Assembly: GCF_018919175.1 (NCBI RefSeq) | Contig: NZ_JAHLQL010000001.1 | Location: forward strand, 558,001-622,000 | Length of the DNA: 64,000 nucleotides | Direction: 5' to 3' | Source of the DNA: Clostridium simiarum | GTDB taxonomy: Bacteria; Bacillota; Clostridia; Clostridiales; Clostridiaceae | Part shown: positions 36,644 through 47,606 of the stretch, piece after piece | Layout of the letters: each line of letters starts with the position of its first letter | Position numbering within the stretch: the stretch's first letter is position 1 | The notes under the pieces: generated by a model | What the model was told of the DNA's origin: nothing | What the model saw: the letters and a program-made list of their open reading frames with translations, nothing else | Databases searched by the model: none | Translations under genes and position numbers: made by a program

Positions 36644-38551
36644 CTACTGTACTCTTTTGAACTTTTTCTCTAATTCATAATTACTAATTTTTATAATTGT
36701 TGGCCTACCGTGGGGACAAGTGAAAGGCTCTTCGATAGTAGATAGATTTCTCACAAGAGATGTCATCTCTTCCAGTGATAACTCATCATTAGCCTTTATA
36801 GCTGACTTACATGCCATAGTTGCAATTCTATCATATTTTATATCATTTGTTTTTCCCTGACCAAAGTTCTTGATATCATCTAACATTGATACAAATGTAT
36901 TTTTAACATCTAATTTTCCCAACACATAGGGTACTTCTCTTATAGATATTGTATTTTCTCCAAATTCTTCAATATCAAATCCACTATGCATAAATATTTC
37001 CTTATTCTCAATATAATAAGCATAATCTTCATAGTTTAGCTCTATAATACATGGAGTTAATAATCCTTGAATTATCACATTAGCTTCTCTTATTTCTTTT
37101 CTATATTTTTCAAAATATATCTTTTCATGAGCAGCATGTTGATCTATTATATACAGTTCATGGTTATATTCTGCTAAAATGTAAGTTTTATTATATTGAC
37201 CTATTATATTTAGATTAGGAAGTTTCTCTTTAACTTCAGTAACTTGATCTTTTAAGGGATCTGAAACATATCCTCCCCTATAGCATTCATATCCTTTTAA
37301 ATCCACAGGAAGTTCTATTTTTCTATGTTCAGGAGGTAAATTTTCTATATCTATTGTTACCTTTTCATATGCAATGTTATTTATGTCCTCTTTGTAATTA
37401 TTTTCATATATCTTAACATCGCTTTTTTCTTCCTTAGGATAAGTAATTAACTCTTCATTATTTTTTCTAAACTCTTCTGAAAGAAAGTTTATTTTTTCAT
37501 AGGAAGGTTCAGCTATATACTGGTTTTCTATCTTTTCTTCCGGCAAATAAAACTTTCCTTCTAGATGCTCTCTAAGTTTATTGTGTACTGCATTAAATAT
37601 TGATGAATAAATAATTCTTTCATCTTCAAATTTAATTTCTGCCTTAGTTGGATGAATATTTACATCAATATACTCAGGAAATATATCTATAAAAACTATA
37701 AAAAATGGATGTCTATTAATAGTTAGAAAACTCTTATAAGCATTTTCTACAGCAGCTGTTATAGTTTTATTTTTTATAAATCTATTGTTAATAAATATGG
37801 ATTGATTATTTCTACTTTTTCTACTAATTTCTTCAGTGCCAATATAACCATAAGTAGAAATAATATCTCTATGACTTTCAAAGTATACACAGTTTTCTGC
37901 TATAGTTTTTCCATATATACTCCTTATATTATCTATTAATCTTCCATTTCCATAGGTTATTAAAGTTTTTTTACCGTTATTATAGTAACTAAAGGATATT
38001 TTAGTATTAGAAAGTGCAATTTTACTTACTATATCACCAATTAAGGCTGCTTCTCTTTGGGTAGATTTTAAAAATTTCTTTCTAGCTGGCACATTATAAA
38101 ATAGATCCCTTACTTCTATGGTGGTACCAACATTGCAACCTACCTCTTTAATATACTCTATTTTTCCTCCAGCTATACTTACCTCTACCCCAAAATTATT
38201 ATCAGCTATTCTTGAAGTTAAAATAACCTTAGCCACTGCTCCGATACTGGATAAGGCTTCTCCCCTAAACCCTAAAGTACTTATATTATATATATCTTCA
38301 ACAGTTGAAATTTTACTTGTAGCATGGGGCATAAATACCTTTTCTATATCATCAGGGTGTATTCCATTACCATCATCTACTAATTTTATTAGTTTTTCTC
38401 CACCCTCTTCTATTTCTACCATGATATTTTTAGACTCTGCATCTATACTATTTTCTAAAAGCTCTTTAATTACAGAGGAAGGTCGTTCCACTACTTCTCC
38501 TGCGGCTATTTTGTTTGATGTATTTTCATCTAAAATATTTATCCTTTTCAA
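36644..38551 (-). CDS. mutL: DNA mismatch repair protein MutL
   Basis: 635 residues. GHKL ATPase domain (IAAGEVVERPSSVIKELLEN, DDGNGI, HATSKI, TLGFRGEAL, GTTIEVRDLFYNVPARKKF in parts) and a C-terminal dimerisation domain with the endonuclease motif DQHAAHEKIYFEK, as expected in bacteria lacking MutH. The start codon is TTG (complement of 38549-38551) with AAAGGTGGTGA upstream. Starts 15 bases after mutS and lies in the miaB-mutS-mutL-miaA-hfq run. Confidence 0.96.
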   Translation of the reverse strand: MKRINILDENTSNKIAAGEVVERPSSVIKELLENSIDAESKNIMVEIEEGGEKLIKLVDDGNGIHPDDIEKVFMPHATSKISTVEDIYNISTLGFRGEALSSIGAVAKVILTSRIADNNFGVEVSIAGGKIEYIKEVGCNVGTTIEVRDLFYNVPARKKFLKSTQREAALIGDIVSKIALSNTKISFSYYNNGKKTLITYGNGRLIDNIRSIYGKTIAENCVYFESHRDIISTYGYIGTEEISRKSRNNQSIFINNRFIKNKTITAAVENAYKSFLTINRHPFFIVFIDIFPEYIDVNIHPTKAEIKFEDERIIYSSIFNAVHNKLREHLEGKFYLPEEKIENQYIAEPSYEKINFLSEEFRKNNEELITYPKEEKSDVKIYENNYKEDINNIAYEKVTIDIENLPPEHRKIELPVDLKGYECYRGGYVSDPLKDQVTEVKEKLPNLNIIGQYNKTYILAEYNHELYIIDQHAAHEKIYFEKYRKEIREANVIIQGLLTPCIIELNYEDYAYYIENKEIFMHSGFDIEEFGENTISIREVPYVLGKLDVKNTFVSMLDDIKNFGQGKTNDIKYDRIATMACKSAIKANDELSLEEMTSLVRNLSTIEEPFTCPHGRPTIIKISNYELEKKFKRVQ

Positions 38552-38566
38552 AAGGTATCACCACCT

Positions 38567-41248
38567 TTAATTTATATCCTTAGCCTTTTTAACTAATTCA
38601 TTAAGCTTAATCATACATTGTAACGGAGTCATATTTAGTATATCTATCTCTGAGATATCTTTCATAAAACTTTCCTTTTGTAAATCCGTAAATCCAATTT
38701 GGTATATGTCTTCACTTTCTAGTTTTTTCTCTTCCTCAAAACTACTCTCAATGTTTAAAGAGGTTTTTTCTTCAGTAACTACACTACTTTCATTTAATTG
38801 GTCCTTTGAATAAGGAGTTTTATCTACAAAAGAGTCCCCTTTAGATTCCTTCTCTAAGTTTAAAAGTATTTCTCTAGCTCTTATAATAACCTCTTCAGGT
38901 AATCCAGCAAGTTTAGCTACATCTATACCATAGGATTGATCTGCACCACCATGTAATATTTTTCTTAAAAACACAATGCTATTGTCTATTTGTTTTACAG
39001 AAACTGAATAATTCTTAACTCCTTGAAGCATATCTTCAAGAACCGTAAGCTCATGGTAATGAGTTGCAAATAAAGTCTTAGATTTTATGTTATTATTTTT
39101 ACATATGTACTCAATAACTGACCAAGCTATACTAAGTCCATCATAAGTGCTAGTTCCTCTACCTACCTCATCTAATAATATCAAACTTTTATTTGTAGCA
39201 TTTTTTAATATATTAGCAACTTCACACATCTCAACCATAAAAGTACTTTTTCCACCAGCTAAGTCATCTGACGCGCCAATCCTTGTAAATATTTTATCAC
39301 ATACACTTATATCTGCATAATCTGCTGGCACAAAACTACCTATCTGAGCCATTAAAACTATAATTGCTACCTGTCTCATATAAGTTGACTTACCTGCCAT
39401 ATTAGGACCTGTAATAAGTAATAGCTGCTCTTCTTTTGTGTCCATATAGGTGTTATTGCTTACAAACCTTCCTTTTTCTATGACTTTTTCTACTACAGTA
39501 TGTCTTCCCTCTTTAATATTTATATAATCCTCATTATTTATCACCGGTCTTTTATAATTATTTTCTAAGGCAACTGTGGCTAATGAAGAGATACAGTCTA
39601 ACATAGAAATTAATCTTGATGTATTTTTCATTCTTTCTATGTTGGATTCAATTTCATCTCTTATATTTATAAATAAGCTATACTCTAAATCCATGAGCTT
39701 TTCCTCTGCTCCTAGAATTTGATCTTCAATTTGTTTTAGCTCCTCTGTAATAAACCTTTCTGCATTGGATAAAGTTTGTTTACGGATATATCTATCCTTA
39801 GGGATAGAATCATAATTTGCCTTAGTTATTTCTATATAATAACCAAATACTTTATTGTAACCTATTTTTAAAGATTTTATTCCAGTAAACTCTCTTTCTT
39901 TACTTTCCATAGAAGCTATCCATTGTTTTCCGTTTATCTTAGCCTCTCTTAAACTATCTATTTCCGAGTTAAAACCATCCTTTATAATATTGCCCTCTTT
40001 TAATGATAAAGAAGGATTATCTATTATAGATTTTACAATAAGTTCATAAACATCTCTTAATTCATCTAAATTCTCACCTATATACTTTAAAATATCAGAC
40101 TTTGAATCTTTTAAAAGATTTTTTATGTATGGTATTTTTTCTAAAGAACTTCTTAACGATAATAGTTCCTTTGCATTTACACTTTTAGTAGATATCTTTC
40201 CTATAATACGTTCTATATCATATATATCTTTAAGGGCTATTTTAATATCTTCTAGTAAATTAATGTTTTCATAAAGTTCCTCTACGCCATCAAGTCTATA
40301 AAGTATCTTTTCTCTATTTATTAAGGGTTGCTCTATCCATTTCCTTAGCATTCTGCTTCCCATAGCAGTAGAGGTATTATCTAGTACCCAAAGCAAAGAT
40401 CCTTTCTTTGTCTTATCCTTTATATTTTCTGTTAGCTCAAGATTTCTTCTAGAATTTATATCTATAGACATAGCTTCAGAAACATTATAAACCTCTAGTA
40501 TAGTTATATTCGATAATGATTGTTTTTGAGTATCAATAATATATCTCAATAAACCATTGGCAGAATAGGCTATTTCCTCTTTTAGGGAGTTTATACCCTC
40601 CCCTTGGAACTGCTGTTTTAAGTTATCTAAACTATCTTTAGTAAAATACTCTACATTTTTTTTAGTTATAACAATATTATTAAAAACACTTATTTTGTTC
40701 ATAAAGCTTTCTTCAACACCTTCTGGAATAATTATTTCCTTGGGTTGAAACTTAGAAAGCTCATCTAAAACCAAATCATAATCTAAATTAAAAGAAGTAC
40801 TATAAAATTCTCCAGTGGAAATGTCTGAAGTACTTAATGAAACTTTATCTTTATCTATGTATATGCTCATTATATAAGTATTTTTATTTTCATCAATAAA
40901 GGTGCTATCATTAAAAGTTCCTGGAGTAATAACTTTTATTACATCCCTTTTAACGATCCCCTTTGCTGTAGAAGGATCTTCTGTTTGTTCACAGATAGCT
41001 ACTTTATATCCTTTCATTACTAATCTTCCAATATAGGCTTGAGCTGCATGATAGGGTATCCCACACATAGGAGCCCTATCTTCTAAGCCACAGTCTCTAC
41101 CAGTTAGTACTAGTTCTAATTCCTTTGAAGCTGTCTTAGCATCTTCAAAAAACATCTCATAGAAGTCTCCTAATCTAAAAAACAATATGCAGTCTTTATA
41201 GTTTTCTTTTATCTCTAAGTACTGTTGCATCATAGGAGTAATTGCCAT
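38567..41248 (-). CDS. mutS: DNA mismatch repair protein MutS
   Basis: 893 residues. Mismatch-recognition motif F-x-E in [11 protein letters not shown] near 30-35, connector, lever and clamp domains, then the ABC-type ATPase with Walker [14 protein letters not shown] near 615, and [12 protein letters not shown] signature/Walker B. C-terminal tail ends with the usual helix-turn-helix region. ATG follows GGAGGAG. A terminator separates it from miaB. Confidence 0.97.
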   Translation of the reverse strand: MAITPMMQQYLEIKENYKDCILFFRLGDFYEMFFEDAKTASKELELVLTGRDCGLEDRAPMCGIPYHAAQAYIGRLVMKGYKVAICEQTEDPSTAKGIVKRDVIKVITPGTFNDSTFIDENKNTYIMSIYIDKDKVSLSTSDISTGEFYSTSFNLDYDLVLDELSKFQPKEIIIPEGVEESFMNKISVFNNIVITKKNVEYFTKDSLDNLKQQFQGEGINSLKEEIAYSANGLLRYIIDTQKQSLSNITILEVYNVSEAMSIDINSRRNLELTENIKDKTKKGSLLWVLDNTSTAMGSRMLRKWIEQPLINREKILYRLDGVEELYENINLLEDIKIALKDIYDIERIIGKISTKSVNAKELLSLRSSLEKIPYIKNLLKDSKSDILKYIGENLDELRDVYELIVKSIIDNPSLSLKEGNIIKDGFNSEIDSLREAKINGKQWIASMESKEREFTGIKSLKIGYNKVFGYYIEITKANYDSIPKDRYIRKQTLSNAERFITEELKQIEDQILGAEEKLMDLEYSLFINIRDEIESNIERMKNTSRLISMLDCISSLATVALENNYKRPVINNEDYINIKEGRHTVVEKVIEKGRFVSNNTYMDTKEEQLLLITGPNMAGKSTYMRQVAIIVLMAQIGSFVPADYADISVCDKIFTRIGASDDLAGGKSTFMVEMCEVANILKNATNKSLILLDEVGRGTSTYDGLSIAWSVIEYICKNNNIKSKTLFATHYHELTVLEDMLQGVKNYSVSVKQIDNSIVFLRKILHGGADQSYGIDVAKLAGLPEEVIIRAREILLNLEKESKGDSFVDKTPYSKDQLNESSVVTEEKTSLNIESSFEEEKKLESEDIYQIGFTDLQKESFMKDISEIDILNMTPLQCMIKLNELVKKAKDIN

Positions 41249-41276
41249 GTATTCTCCTCCTTAACATTAAATTTTA

Positions 41277-41305
41277 AAAAAGCTCTTAATAGATAAGAGC
41301 TTTTT
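41277..41305 (-). terminator. Terminator between miaB and mutS
   Basis: AAAAAGCTCTTA and TAAGAGCTTTTT form 12 pairs with a five-base loop (- strand reading). It touches the miaB stop and lies 30 bases before the mutS start, so mutS either has its own promoter in the short gap or depends on readthrough. Confidence 0.75.
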
Positions 41306-42629
41306 AAATTTCCTCTCCATTAAGAGAAAAGGATAGTGCATTAGTTATTTTTACATTTACTAACTTACCTATGCTTTCTTTATCTCCAATAAAGTTAACT
41401 GGTTTTCCAGTTCTTGTTCTTCCCATAAGCTTATTCTCATCATTTTTACTTAAACCTTCTACAAGAACCTCTACTATTTTATCTTCATATTCCTTATTTT
41501 TCTTTGCACATATTTCTTTAACTAAATCAGCTAGCTTGTTAAACCTTCTATGCTTATCTTCATCACTAATTTGGTCTAACATCATATCTGCTGGAGTAAA
41601 TTTTCTTCTAGAGTATATAAAGGTAAATGCAGAGTCATACTCCACCTCTTTTACAAGGCTTAAGGTTTCTTCAAAGTCTTCTTCAGTTTCTCCTGGAAAA
41701 CCTACAATTATATCTGTACTAATTGCAATGCCAGGTATCTCTTTTTTAATTTTTTTGATTATATTTAAATAATCTTCTCTATCATAATGTCTATTCATTT
41801 TCTTTAATATATTACTAGAGCCACTTTGCACTGGTAAGTGTATCTGTTCACATAATTTATCACAATCCCTAATTGCATATATTACATCATCAGATAAATC
41901 CTTGGGATGAGAAGTCATAAATCTTATTCTTTCAAGACCTTCTATTTTATTTATTCTTCTTAAAAGATCCGCAAAGGTTAGGTTCTCTTCTAGCCCCTTC
42001 CCATAGGAATTTACATTTTGTCCTAGTAAAGTAATCTCTTTATAGCCCTTTGAAATTAAATCTTTTATTTCTTTTTCTATATCTTCAGGTTTTCGACTTC
42101 TTTCTCTTCCTCTAACATAAGGTACTACACAATAAGTACAGAAATTATTACAGCCATACATTATAGTTACAAAGCCTTTTATATCACTTTCCCTATCAAC
42201 AGGCACTCCTTCAACTATTTGAGTTTCTTTATCTACAATCTCTTTTACCTGAACTCCTTCTTGCCTTACCCTATTTAAATATTCAGGAAATTTATGAGCA
42301 TTATGGGTTCCAAATATTATATCAACAAAAGGATACTTTTTTAATATAATATCTGCCATACCTTTTTGCTGCATCATGCATCCACAAACTGCTATAATTA
42401 AATTTGGATTGTTTTGCTTAACTTTTTTTAATGCACCTAGATTTCCATAAACCTTAAGTTCTGCGTTTTCTCTTACGCAACAAGTGTTAAATATAATAAC
42501 AGAGGCATCAAGCTTACTTTCTGTTTTCTCATAACCTATATTTTTTAACATTCCTGAAAGTTTTTCTGAATCCTCTTCATTCATTTGACAACCCCAGGTT
42601 TCTATGTAATATTTCAATTGTTCTTTCAT
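41304..42629 (-). CDS. miaB: tRNA methylthiotransferase MiaB
   Basis: 441 residues; radical SAM enzyme adding the methylthio group to i6A37. UPF0004 cysteines in [23 protein letters not shown] and [11 protein letters not shown]; radical SAM cluster in [12 protein letters not shown] domain at about 375-440. WGCQMNE and the CVRE motif fit MiaB rather than RimO. Partner MiaA is in the same run. AAGGAG precedes the ATG. Confidence 0.95.
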   Translation of the reverse strand: MKEQLKYYIETWGCQMNEEDSEKLSGMLKNIGYEKTESKLDASVIIFNTCCVRENAELKVYGNLGALKKVKQNNPNLIIAVCGCMMQQKGMADIILKKYPFVDIIFGTHNAHKFPEYLNRVRQEGVQVKEIVDKETQIVEGVPVDRESDIKGFVTIMYGCNNFCTYCVVPYVRGRERSRKPEDIEKEIKDLISKGYKEITLLGQNVNSYGKGLEENLTFADLLRRINKIEGLERIRFMTSHPKDLSDDVIYAIRDCDKLCEQIHLPVQSGSSNILKKMNRHYDREDYLNIIKKIKKEIPGIAISTDIIVGFPGETEEDFEETLSLVKEVEYDSAFTFIYSRRKFTPADMMLDQISDEDKHRRFNKLADLVKEICAKKNKEYEDKIVEVLVEGLSKNDENKLMGRTRTGKPVNFIGDKESIGKLVNVKITNALSFSLNGEEI

Positions 42630-42922
42630 TCTTTCTTCTACTCCTTGTCTATATTATAAAAATACCATTCTAATCTATTATATATAACTTAGTAAACTTT
42701 TTGAAGTTATTTTTTGTATATTAGGATAAGCTATTAACAGATTGTACTTTAATAATAAATCCTTTGAAAATTTTATGAGTTAATTAGGATTTGTTTAAAT
42801 TATTAAAAGATTGAAATATATTATTCAGTGTAAAGGTTTAAAAGAGGAAAACAGATTAAAATGTAGAATTATATAACTGTATTTAATGTATTTAAATCGA
42901 AATATTTGTTGGGGGTGCTTTT
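42630..42922. other. Divergent intergenic region miaB / aminotransferase
   Basis: About 290 very AT-rich bases that must hold promoters for both directions. I see several TATAAT-like strings but no pair with a good -35, and no stable hairpin or known riboswitch. Confidence 0.5.
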
Positions 42923-44107
42923 ATGAATATTAAATTCTCCGATAGAATGGGAGAAATTAAAGCTTCAGAAATTAGAGAACTATTAAAATTAACACAACAA
43001 CCTGAAATAATATCTTTCGCTGGCGGACTACCAGCTCCTGAACTTTTTCCAATAGAGAATATGGAGAAAGTTGCTTCAAAAGTTATAAGGGAACAAGGAA
43101 GAGAAGCATTACAATATAGTACAACAGAAGGATTTAATCCTTTAAGAGAAGTAATAATTGAGCAAAGATTAAAACCTGTTGGAATAAATGCATCTTTAGA
43201 AAATATAATGATAACTAGTGGTTCACAACAAGCACTAGAATTTTCAGCTAAATTATTTATTAACGAAGGTGATGTAATCCTTTGTGAAAGTCCTAGCTAC
43301 TTAGGAGCTATAAATGCATTTAAAGCTTATAAACCTACTTTCGTGGAAATTCCTATGGATGATGATGGTATGATAATAGAAGAGTTAGAAAAGGCATTAA
43401 AAGAGCATAAGAACACTAAATTCATCTACACCATACCAGACTTTCAAAATCCTACAGGCAAAACTATGACTATAGAAAGAAGAAAAAGATTAGCTGAAAT
43501 AGGAGCTGAATATCAAGTTCCTGTAATTGAGGATAGCCCTTATGGAGAATTAATTTTTGATGGAGAAAAATATCCAACTATAAAAAGCTTTGATAAAGAA
43601 GGTTTTGTAATTCAATTAGGAACTTATTCAAAAACTTTTTGTCCTGGCTTAAGAATAGGTTGGGTATGTGGACATAAGGATATCATCCAAAAATATGTAA
43701 TGATAAAACAAGGTGCTGATTTACAATCAAGTACTTTAGACCAAAGGATAGCAGCTGCTTACATGAAAGAATATAACTTAGATGAACATATTGCAAAAAT
43801 AATAGAAGTTTATAAAAAACGTAGAGATATTATGATAAATTCAATGAAAGCATATTTCCCTAAGGAAATAAAATTCACTAATTCAAAGGGTGGTCTATTT
43901 ACCTGGGTGGAATTAAAAGAAGGTCTAGATGCTGCTGAGATATTAAAAGAAGCTTTAGAGGAAAAGGTTGCTTTTGTACCTGGTGCTTCTTTCTTCCCTA
44001 ATGGTGGACATAAAAATTATTTTAGATTAAACTATTCTAATATGCCTGAAGAAAAAATAAAAGAAGGTATAGAAAGATTAGGAAAAGTTTTAAGCAAGTA
44101 TTATTAA
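42923..44107 (+). CDS. PLP-dependent aminotransferase (2-aminoadipate/LysN-like, MocR catalytic-domain type)
   Basis: 394 residues, class I/II fold. SFAGGLPAPELFP near 31, LQYSTTEGFNPLRE near 72, SGSQQALE near 104, DFQNPTGKTM near 170, PLP lysine in GTYSKTFCPGLRIGW near 233. This subgroup resembles the catalytic half of MocR proteins and includes 2-aminoadipate and aromatic/branched-chain transaminases; the substrate cannot be read from sequence. GGGGGTG precedes ATG 42923. Followed by another aminotransferase. Confidence 0.85.
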   Translation: MNIKFSDRMGEIKASEIRELLKLTQQPEIISFAGGLPAPELFPIENMEKVASKVIREQGREALQYSTTEGFNPLREVIIEQRLKPVGINASLENIMITSGSQQALEFSAKLFINEGDVILCESPSYLGAINAFKAYKPTFVEIPMDDDGMIIEELEKALKEHKNTKFIYTIPDFQNPTGKTMTIERRKRLAEIGAEYQVPVIEDSPYGELIFDGEKYPTIKSFDKEGFVIQLGTYSKTFCPGLRIGWVCGHKDIIQKYVMIKQGADLQSSTLDQRIAAAYMKEYNLDEHIAKIIEVYKKRRDIMINSMKAYFPKEIKFTNSKGGLFTWVELKEGLDAAEILKEALEEKVAFVPGASFFPNGGHKNYFRLNYSNMPEEKIKEGIERLGKVLSKYY

Positions 44108-44228
44108 GTAGATTCTTGATTTCCCTATAGGGTTACATCTTGTGGAAAGTTTTAATTGTATTAATTAAAGGGTTATTACTATAATTACTATAATAAGAAT
44201 ATTAAAAATTATAGAGGGAGGTTATCAC

Positions 44229-45419
44229 ATGAATTTTTCTAAGAGAATTCAATCAATGCAATTTTCACCTATACGTAAGCTTACTCCTTATGCAGAAGAA
44301 GCTAAATCAAAAGGCAAACATGTATTTCCTTTAAACATAGGTCAACCAGATATAAAAACACCTGAGACCTTTTTTGAGTCTATTTCAAAGTTTAAAGAAA
44401 CAGTATTAAAGTATACTAACTCTCAGGGAATGGACGGACTTATTAATAGCTTTATTAGCTATTATAATGAGTGGAATATAAGCTTTGAAAAAGATGAGAT
44501 ATTGGTAACTAATGGTGGTAGTGAGGCTCTATTATTTGCTATAATGGCTATATGTGATTGTGAAGACGAAATTATAATTCCTGAACCTTTTTATACAAAC
44601 TATAATGGATTCAGTGAAGCTGCCGGAGTTAATGTAGTTCCTTTTTTAACAAAAGCTGAAGATGGATTTCATCTGCCTAATAAAGAAACTATATTAGAAA
44701 AAATAACTAATAAAACTAGAGCTATATTAATATCAAATCCAGGTAATCCTACAGGTGTAGTTTATACTTATGATGAAATAAGAATGTTAGCAGATATAGC
44801 TAAGGAGAAAGACATATTTTTAATTGCTGATGAAGTTTATAGAGAATTCATATATGATAACTTAGAATATACCTCTGTATTATATATGGAAGACATCTTA
44901 GATAGAGTTATCTTAGTAGATAGTATATCTAAAAGATATAGTGCTTGTGGAGCTAGGATAGGTTTAGTTGCTTCCAAAAATAAAGATTTAATAAAACAAA
45001 TACTAAAACTTTGCCAATCAAGATTGTGTGTTCCGACCTTAGAACAGATAGGTGCAGCTAATTTAATAAATACACCTAAAGAATATTTTGCGGAAGTTAA
45101 AAAAGAATATGAAAACAGAAGAAATATACTTTATGAATCATTAAAAAGCATTCCAGGTGTTGTATGCGAAAAACCTACTGGCGCATTTTATGTAGTTGCA
45201 AAGTTGCCTATTAGTGATGCAGATCATTTTGCAAAGTGGATGTTAACTGACTTTAACTATGATAACAAAACAGTTATGGTAGCTCCTGCTGAAGGTTTTT
45301 ATGCCACTGATGGTTTAGGGAAAAATGAAATAAGAATTTCTTATTGTATAAACTCCAAAGACTTAAAAGAAGCTATGGAGGTATTAGCTAAAGGATTAGA
45401 TGCTTATAAAAAGTTGTAA
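44229..45419 (+). CDS. Class I PLP-dependent aminotransferase
   Basis: 396 residues. NIGQPDIKTP near 37, NGGSEALLFAI near 92, SNPGNPTGV near 167, PLP lysine in DSISKRYSACGARIG near 235. It differs from the AspB-type enzyme at 26982-28175 and from its neighbour, so the window has three transaminase types. Probably acts on aspartate or aromatic amino acids; uncertain. GGGAGG lies before ATG 44229. The 121-base gap to the previous gene suggests separate transcription. Confidence 0.83.
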   Translation: MNFSKRIQSMQFSPIRKLTPYAEEAKSKGKHVFPLNIGQPDIKTPETFFESISKFKETVLKYTNSQGMDGLINSFISYYNEWNISFEKDEILVTNGGSEALLFAIMAICDCEDEIIIPEPFYTNYNGFSEAAGVNVVPFLTKAEDGFHLPNKETILEKITNKTRAILISNPGNPTGVVYTYDEIRMLADIAKEKDIFLIADEVYREFIYDNLEYTSVLYMEDILDRVILVDSISKRYSACGARIGLVASKNKDLIKQILKLCQSRLCVPTLEQIGAANLINTPKEYFAEVKKEYENRRNILYESLKSIPGVVCEKPTGAFYVVAKLPISDADHFAKWMLTDFNYDNKTVMVAPAEGFYATDGLGKNEIRISYCINSKDLKEAMEVLAKGLDAYKKL

Positions 45420-45423
45420 TTTA

Positions 45424-45450
45424 AAAGAGGGCCTATGCCCTCTTTTTATT
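45424..45450. terminator. Convergent terminator
   Basis: AAAGAGGGC (45424-45432) and GCCCTCTTT (45437-45445) with loop CTAT, then TTATTATTT on the + strand. It overlaps the stop of the converging GNAT gene. Confidence 0.82.
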
Positions 45451-46323
45451 ATTTGTATTATTATATTTAAATTGCCAAAGGGATATTTCTTCATTGAAAT
45501 TAAACCCTATACTTTTATAAAGATTTAAGGCCTTTACATTATTATTAGCAACTTTTATTTTAATATTTGAATAACCTTTTTGTTGTGCCATGCTCAGTAA
45601 TTTTTTTATTAATAACTTGCTATATCCTCTACCTCTAAACTTAGGAATTACCCCAAAGTTTACTATAATAATAGCATCATCATCTAAAATCAGTTGTCCA
45701 TATCCAATATATTCATCTCTATACTTTAAAAATACCCCTCCAGATTTTATATAGTAATCTTGATTTTCATCAAATATGATATCTTCTATCACCAGAGGTA
45801 TCCTATTTTTATTTTTAAATATTTCATTTTGAATAAGACACCTTAGAGGTTCTTGCCTTCCTTCCTGAAAAATTTCAAATTCTAAGTCTTCAATTAAATC
45901 TAACTTAAAATCACTATCTACTTTAATCAAGAGCTCTATGCTTCCTTCTGTCTTAATAAAGCCTAGTTTACTTAAAACCTTACTATTATAGCTGTTACTT
46001 TTACATTCATAAAAAAGATTATACTCTTTTTTGAAAATTTTGAGATAATTATTAATGGTACTTAAATTTATATTTTCTTTAATCCACATAGAGTGTATTG
46101 TGTAGTCCTTTTTATCAAGTTTCTCGTACCAAAGATATCCTATATATCCCGTTTCATCTTTAAGCAATAATGTAGAAGATTTCATTAGAATTCTTTCTAA
46201 AGCACTATAGTTCTTATAACAATTATAGTAATCCTTATTCAATTTATTAAATTCTCTAGACCTTTTCAACATATCAGTAAAAATACTGCAATTCTTTTTT
46301 GATAATTTAGCACAATTATACAT
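45433..46323 (-). CDS. GNAT-family N-acetyltransferase, two-domain
   Basis: 296 residues. The C-terminal half is a clear GNAT domain: VNFGVIPKFRGRGYSKLLI (acetyl-CoA loop R-G-R-G-Y-S) then KVANNNVKALNLYKSIGF. The N-terminal half has a degenerate GNAT look (VLSKLGFIKTEGSIELLI), so it may be a tandem GNAT protein. Substrate unknown. GAGGT lies seven bases before the ATG. Upstream is the CotS-like gene in the same direction, 103 bases away. Confidence 0.78.
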   Translation of the reverse strand: MYNCAKLSKKNCSIFTDMLKRSREFNKLNKDYYNCYKNYSALERILMKSSTLLLKDETGYIGYLWYEKLDKKDYTIHSMWIKENINLSTINNYLKIFKKEYNLFYECKSNSYNSKVLSKLGFIKTEGSIELLIKVDSDFKLDLIEDLEFEIFQEGRQEPLRCLIQNEIFKNKNRIPLVIEDIIFDENQDYYIKSGGVFLKYRDEYIGYGQLILDDDAIIIVNFGVIPKFRGRGYSKLLIKKLLSMAQQKGYSNIKIKVANNNVKALNLYKSIGFNFNEEISLWQFKYNNTNNKKRA

Positions 46324-46426
46324 AATTACCTCATAATTAACATTAATTATTAGACAAAATCAGTATAATATAGGCTTCTGTATAAGTCAATATTTTATTG
46401 ATTTATATAGATATAATTAATGAAAT

Positions 46427-47485
46427 TTAGAGGTTCTCCAAATATTCTATGTATTTAGAGATGAAACTTTCTTGTAGCTCTATATACCTTATTATTTTTT
46501 CTAATTTTTTCATATATTTTATTTCACTGTAATGTTTATGTTTTACATATCTCTTTTTTCCTAGCTTCCAAAATTTATGTGGAAATATGATTAATGCTAG
46601 CATAACCTCTAATTCATCTTTACTTAAATGTCTTACTGATATATAAGCTTCAATTATGCATTTAGCCTTTTCAAAATCCCACATAAAATCACTTTTATGC
46701 ATTAATCTCCTTATATACTTACCTAAGTCATGAACTTCTAAGTCTATGATTATACTATCTAAATCTACAATATAATACTCTTCCTGTTTTTTTAGTATAT
46801 TTTGATAATAAAAACTGTCATGACATAAAGTTTTATTATGTTCAGCTTTTTTAGATATATCGTAATAATAGGAGTTTTGAAGAATATTCAAAGCTATTAC
46901 CCCTCTTTCGTATAATATATCTATATAGCTATCATATAATTTATCAAATTCATTAATAAGTCTTTTACGACTTATTAATTTTTTATAGTATTCTAAATCA
47001 TAAAGATTTGATAAAAATATTTTAGGCCAGTTTTTTAGGTTGTTTTTAATTTTAAGCTCTGAAATATCTATTTTTTCTACAGCATTATGAAACTCGGCAA
47101 GTAGCATAGCACATTGAGATGCTTCTAATTCATCATTTATTTTAATTTCCTCTCCATCTATCCAATCAGTTAAATATAAAATGTATTTTCCATACTTAAC
47201 ATAGTTATATCCTTCTTTAGTTTTAATATATTTGGCTACTTTATTAAAACCTATTTTATTTAGTTCTTCTACAAGGATAAATCCATTTTTTACTTTACCT
47301 TTTCCCCTCTTCATTCTTTTTAAACAATAAGTCCCCTCTTTACATGTAACCTTATAAGCACTTCTCACTTTTTTTATATTTATAATATTTAATCCATAAT
47401 ACTGCATGGATTGCTCTATCATCCTTTTTTCTTTAGGAAATATATTAACATCCACATCTAATCTATCCAATAATCTCCACTCCAT
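46427..47485 (-). CDS. CotS-family spore coat kinase-like protein
   Basis: 352 residues, aminoglycoside-phosphotransferase/CotS-like kinase fold. The catalytic loop H222-D223...N229 (LCHDSFYYQN) and metal-binding D in IVDLDS at 241-243 are present, and TYCLKRMKRGKG holds the ATP lysine region. CotS members sit in the spore coat or act on polysaccharides; role here is inferred. ATG 47485 is chosen over TTG 47491; neither has a recognisable ribosome site. Confidence 0.72.
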   Translation of the reverse strand: MEWRLLDRLDVDVNIFPKEKRMIEQSMQYYGLNIINIKKVRSAYKVTCKEGTYCLKRMKRGKGKVKNGFILVEELNKIGFNKVAKYIKTKEGYNYVKYGKYILYLTDWIDGEEIKINDELEASQCAMLLAEFHNAVEKIDISELKIKNNLKNWPKIFLSNLYDLEYYKKLISRKRLINEFDKLYDSYIDILYERGVIALNILQNSYYYDISKKAEHNKTLCHDSFYYQNILKKQEEYYIVDLDSIIIDLEVHDLGKYIRRLMHKSDFMWDFEKAKCIIEAYISVRHLSKDELEVMLALIIFPHKFWKLGKKRYVKHKHYSEIKYMKKLEKIIRYIELQESFISKYIEYLENL

Positions 47486-47546
47486 AGACAATATTGTTAT
47501 CTATATAAATATATTGAATTATTAAGCTTTTATTACTTAATAAAAG

Positions 47547-47593
47547 AAAAACCTCCTAAGATCAATAATTAGCTATTGCTCTTAGGGGGTTTT
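47547..47593 (-). terminator. Terminator of the cmk-ispH/S1 operon
   Basis: AAAACCTCCTAAGA and TCTTAGGGGGTTTT (as read on +) form a 14-position stem with one imperfect pair and an inner CAATA/TATTG stem. The - strand continues into TTTTTCTTTT. It lies 14 bases after the ispH/S1 stop. Confidence 0.72.
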
Positions 47594-47606
47594 ATATAAT
47601 TTAATT

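Noticed and set aside
38118..38570. 150-codon + strand frame opposite mutL
   Set aside because: Shadow frame; MutL motifs lie on the - strand.
41371..41772. 133-codon + strand frame opposite miaB
   Set aside because: Shadow frame without its own ribosome site; MiaB TRAM and radical SAM parts are on the - strand.
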